DNA of 64,000 bases, from positions 434,001-498,000 of the forward strand of contig OX104119.1 in NCBI GenBank assembly GCA_944474755.1, given 5' to 3'. Source of the DNA: Limnoperna fortunei. Its lineage: Eukaryota; Mollusca; Bivalvia; Mytilida; Modiolidae. Shown here piece by piece: positions 59,761 to 64,000 of the stretch. A program made the translations under genes and the position numbers. Under the pieces are notes generated by a model, which saw only the letters and a program-made list of their open reading frames with translations, made no database searches and was not told the DNA's origin. Every line of letters begins with the position of its first letter. The stretch's first letter is position 1.

Positions 59761-61195
59761 GTTTAGTCCATAGGATGAGGGCAGAGATACTAGGACAAAC
59801 ATTAAGTTCTTTCTTAATCTAAGCTTTAAATGGTATTTAATTTTTTTATATACATGTAGCTTGTGTGAATATTTTAATCATAATTAACTAGCATTATCAT
59901 TTTGGTTTAACACAAACTACTATTATACTTTTTATGTGTAATGCCAACCGATGTTTTGTGTATACTAGTATGTAACCAATTAAATCTTCGAGTAATTATT
60001 CATAATTTTGAAACTGACATCCAATCGAGATTGATACAATGGTTTATTTTAAGAATATTAGTTTTCTTAGAGGTTATGTGACCATCTAGGATTATAGGCT
60101 AGATCTGGAAGAAGAATATGCAACTCGGGACCACAGTCAGTTTATTTCAGTTAAGTTTGATTTAAATTATTGGTTTCAAGTTATATTCTGGACAAAAATA
60201 TAAAATAAGGGAGACAACTCAACAATTAATGAAGCTATCATTCTGGTTCTTACGCTGCAGTCCTACTTGTCATGATTTATGCAACCTCCAATTCTGAACA
60301 GTTTTGGAGATGCTCTTGACAAAACTATAATGAATGGAAGAATAAAAAGACAGACAGACAAAACTAAATGCTCTCCTCTCCAGGGAACATGCATGTAATA
60401 ACATCAACTGAGTTACCCGGTATATGTACATTTTTACATATACAACAATTACCTGTTTGTGTAGCTTAATAATCAACAGCAGTGTATTGTCTAGAATGTT
60501 GGACAACTGATTGCAAGATGATCTAGCATATAAGTAAAAGTATTTGCATAGTCAATGCAGATTTATTTCCTCTGAACTTGATGATGTAAGTTTGCATAAC
60601 AATGAACTAAAAACTGTGCAGGAAACTATTAATTAACAATCTGACACAATTCTCAATCCAGTGAATGTGCAATTCCATGATTCATTCACACCAGTATCTT
60701 TTAACCCTGTAACACAAAAGAAGAAAAAGTTTCAGCAACATATGTTTTTAAAATTAAACTATACTAGAAGCTTATGTGCTCCTGTACTGCAAACATGGTT
60801 GACAGACTGCAATAAAACAAGTATTTTTAGTGCTGGCAATATTTGCCAACTGATCATGATCTGCAAGAAATCCCAAATTTACCTAAAAAATACTGGTAAT
60901 AAATGTTCTTCAATTGGCCCTGCACTCCAGAATTTGTAAATTCTTAAAAAAGCTTTGTCTAAAGTCTAATAGGTATAAACTGAAGAATGTAAGTAACGAC
61001 CCTACAATGTACAATTTTATTATATTGTGCAAAGTCACAATGTACTGTTAATGGTTATGACTTTCCCCAATTGACTGATACCTTTTCAGAAATGACGAAA
61101 ATATTTTGAACCTAATTCGCCACTTCAAATTTTGAAATTTCAAAATTGTAATCGTCAAATCAGTAAATGAAATATCTTACGGACTTACCCAAGGT
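59761..61195. other. No gene recognised
   Basis: The ORFs at 60270 (minus) and 60661 (plus, 92 codons) have no motif and no splice context that I can defend. Confidence 0.3.
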
Positions 61196-61685
61196 CATCC
61201 TCACAAGTCAGTGTTTCTGTGTCCACGAAACGATGACAAACTTAGGTAGGGAAATCCCGGGCTAGAAGTTCGCTTTCATTCACGACTTGGTTACGGGATA
61301 TCCTGATGTCCATTGTAAATAAACCAAACAGATGTGTTGCTTAGACCATGTGAAAATAAGTGTATTTTGTACAGTAGTGTTAATAATGTGTTATAACTGT
61401 GTTATAACCCAAACGGATGTGTTGCTTAGACCATGTGAAAATAAGTGTATTTTGTACAGTAGTGTTAATAATGTGTTATAACTGTGTTATTATAAGTTGC
61501 GCTACGTTTTCTTCCCACTCAAGAATGAGTAAGAATGACTACTGCCAAACACTTGCTTCTTTGAAGCTATTTCATTGGTTGATATTTTGTACGTTTGACG
61601 TCATATGAAAATCTTCTAGCCTGGGAATTTCCCAGCTAAGTTTGTCAGGGTTTCAAGGACACAGAAACCCTCACTTGTGAGAATG
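61196..61685. mobile_element. MITE with ~70-bp terminal inverted repeats (copy 2)
   Basis: The left end CATCCTCACAAGTCAGTGTT is inverted at the right (ACCCTCACTTGTGAGAATG); inner TIR 'acaaacttaggtagggaaatcccgggctagaag'/'cctgggaatttcccagctaagtttgt'. Contains an 85-bp internal tandem duplication (GATGTGTTGCTTAGACCATG at 61331 and 61416). Flanks CCCAAGGT/CCAAAGGT could be an imperfect 8-bp target duplication. Confidence 0.85.
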
Positions 61686-64000
61686 TCCAAAGGTACAAGT
61701 TTATGACCCAAGGCAATAATAGTAATCAGTAATTGACCGTATGTTATTTGATAATAAATCACTTAATTACTGTGTACACACCCTGTTAAAAGCAATGCAA
61801 GCATAGCCAGTTGGATGGCAATTAACTCTACTGATCTTACTGTGGACCCACATAGCCTTGTTCATCTTTTAAATAGAAGTTGTTGAAGTCACCCAGTCAT
61901 TTTGAAAAAGTCTTATGTCTGCTTTTAATTTTATTGCCATTCTCTTCCGAAATAGTTGTATTTTTGTCATAGTCTTATCGTGTCATTTGTTAATGCTGGT
62001 TCCCACATGATCTTACTTAGTACATAAAGCGTAGGTTCAAAAAACAGCCGAAACTGGTTCATAGCAAAGAGAATACAGACAGTTTTCGGAGGGCATATGA
62101 ACTAGGTGCCAGAGATTGCAAAATACACTGCTGCAGAATTTAAATGACTGTAGCAAAAATTAAAACATAAGCAAAAATGTATATTTTGGAAATAACTTTT
62201 AAAGTTTTAAATTTAAATCTGTTTAAATATGTATGTTCTATGGCAATATTACAAGTACATTGAATACATAATATAGGGTATAAAATTGTGCTAGATAATA
62301 TTAAATATTTATTGATGTTTATTGTATTCATTAATTAATGATCTTGCATGCATTTATACATATAAATAAATATACACACGCAGGGATATACACTAACTTT
62401 TTATCATGGTTGCCACATGGTCTCCTAACTTATTTTTTTTTAAAATAATTTATGACTTTTTAAATTTAAATAAAGCCACCTAGTGTCCAATTCCAGTACT
62501 AAAAACTTTGGCTGTAAGTTTGTCCTGTTGAAAAAACTTTTGAAATGGAGTAAACAAATTGCTCTTGATAAATGTTCAAGCTTCAAGTGAATGACAAGTG
62601 TCAATATTTGAGTGAGGATGTTGTTAAAACCCCTTGCTGTGTAAACATGATAGTTAATTAATTAACCGATGATTATTTCACTATTTACCTGATGCTAATC
62701 AAAGGTAGAGCTCCAGCTGTTTTGTGGCTTGATTGAACAAGCTTACCAGTGACATCTGTGTTCTAATATTCAAACTCACCTGTTGCCTATGGCTATAGTA
62801 ACATCCTGCCATGAGGTTAATTCGATGTAAATTGGCAGAAAACAATGCAAAAGAATACAAAATCTTTATTTCATTTTAGTCTTGCAGTGATGACAGCCAG
62901 TTCTTTTAAAACTGAAGTAAAATGGAAGATAAATCATGTAAAACTGGAAATCGGTCCGTAGAAATACCCAAGAATACCTCATAAAAGTAAAAAATACCAA
63001 AATTTTTTATAAACTTTCAGGCTATAAAATTAGCTTAAAAAGGTGCAATATGTATTTATTTACTGGAGTCAGTATGAAGTGTTTTGTGATTGAATTGGCA
63101 TGAGCTGCATAATCCTTTGATGATGATATTAACCTGGTCAAGCGCATTTGGGCGTGTGGCTGTTGTTTCAGCATAGATTTATTTTAATTTACACTAAATT
63201 ATTATTGTTCTATTGCAAAAAATAATACATGTTATTAAGACGATAAATTGCTTAGTTTTTTTTTAAATCAACACAAATGATCAAATATTCGGCAAAAATT
63301 TAATAAAAAATTTTAAAAAGGTGAAGTTTATAAATACGCTGGCAATTAAACACAAATCCATTTAAACAATTCATTCTCGTTCTTTATAGACTATTTAACA
63401 CCTTTTTTTTCAACCTAACATTGGGGTCTTCCAAAGACTTAAGACTGTTTATAAACATCAAAGAAAGTTTTGACATTTAATTTATTTTTATTTATCATAT
63501 AAAATTAAAGCATCTACCTGTAAATAAACAAATGACTTTTTTCCTATAAGTAAAGTCCTAGTCCCATAATACAAAGAATGCTATCAATAATACACACTAC
63601 AGTAAATTAGCAAAAAAGTAATGGTTTACAAGCATTAGTCATGAATATGTTACGCAATTTGTTAACAGCAAATATTATTAACACTGGGAATATAATTAGG
63701 TGAAAATAACTAAGTCTTTACGGCTGATTAATCACACTATTGGTGTCGCACTGAAAGCAGCATATAACCTCATTTATCGGAAAAAAAGCATACTGAAGAA
63801 AAAAAAATAAAGAGTATACATTTATAAAATAAATATATATGTTTGAAAAGCAATGAAGTACTAAAATGATTTCGGTGCGTCTACATGTCTAAACACATGC
63901 TAAACTTTCGAGTTTTTCTATATTAAAATAATATAGTTGCTCATAAAAAATATTTCTCATCTTGCAATATGTATTTTTTACACAAAAACATTGTGCTAAT
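61686..64000. other. No gene recognised to the window end
   Basis: AT-rich. A CAG|GTGAGT donor-like site on the minus strand at about 62778-62786 is not accompanied by a convincing open exon. Confidence 0.3.

Overview
The window is AT-rich animal nuclear DNA, dominated by transposable elements and tandem repeats, with almost no host coding sequence. The mix is a DIRS-type tyrosine-recombinase retrotransposon, an L1/Tx1-type LINE, tRNA-derived SINEs, minisatellite-cored non-autonomous elements and a spliced SET-domain gene. This suggests an invertebrate, most likely a mollusc and probably a bivalve. That assignment is an inference from repeat style, not a database result.

Layout, left to right. 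At 641-1874 two minus-strand exons join in frame and read like the segment just before the SET domain of a KMT5A/SETD8 histone H4-K20 methyltransferase; the rest of that gene lies outside the window or is not recognisable. A MITE-like element (3659-4207) and a 161-bp tandem array (4311-4958) follow. A DIRS element fills 5187-12083: inverted terminal repeats, internal complementary region, Gag, RT/RNase H/DAM-like and tyrosine recombinase ORFs. A 1.4-kb Helentron/'pearl'-like element with a 146-bp tandem core has landed inside its RT ORF. From 12.2 to 27 kb lie MITEs, old minisatellite elements, a 163-bp array (19.2-19.9 kb), two ~1.05-kb repeats with inverted ends, and an 840-bp hAT-type element with a perfect 8-bp target duplication.

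A near-complete LINE occupies 27179-33133 on the minus strand, bounded by a 19-bp target duplication and inserted in the tail of a SINE. From 33.1 to 45.4 kb the DNA is mostly unique, with SINE copies and weak exon candidates. From 45.5 to 57.3 kb runs a large array of a degenerate ~32-bp minisatellite with higher-order duplications of ~0.83 and ~2.2 kb. Embedded in and next to it are at least eight long hairpins (stems ~55-78 bp). Their stems are unrelated, but their apices share a CTTCGGCTTCGCCTCAGG or CCCGAG-like signature. A second satellite of ~54-bp units fills 57.8-59.8 kb, and a MITE lies at 61.2-61.7 kb.

The most unusual structure is the hairpin family: the same architecture and a recurring apex, but different stem sequences. 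One further member lies outside the array at 22.7 kb. Three frameshifts in the transposon ORFs are each explained by one base missing from a homopolymer run, so consensus sequencing error should be excluded before the elements are called dead.
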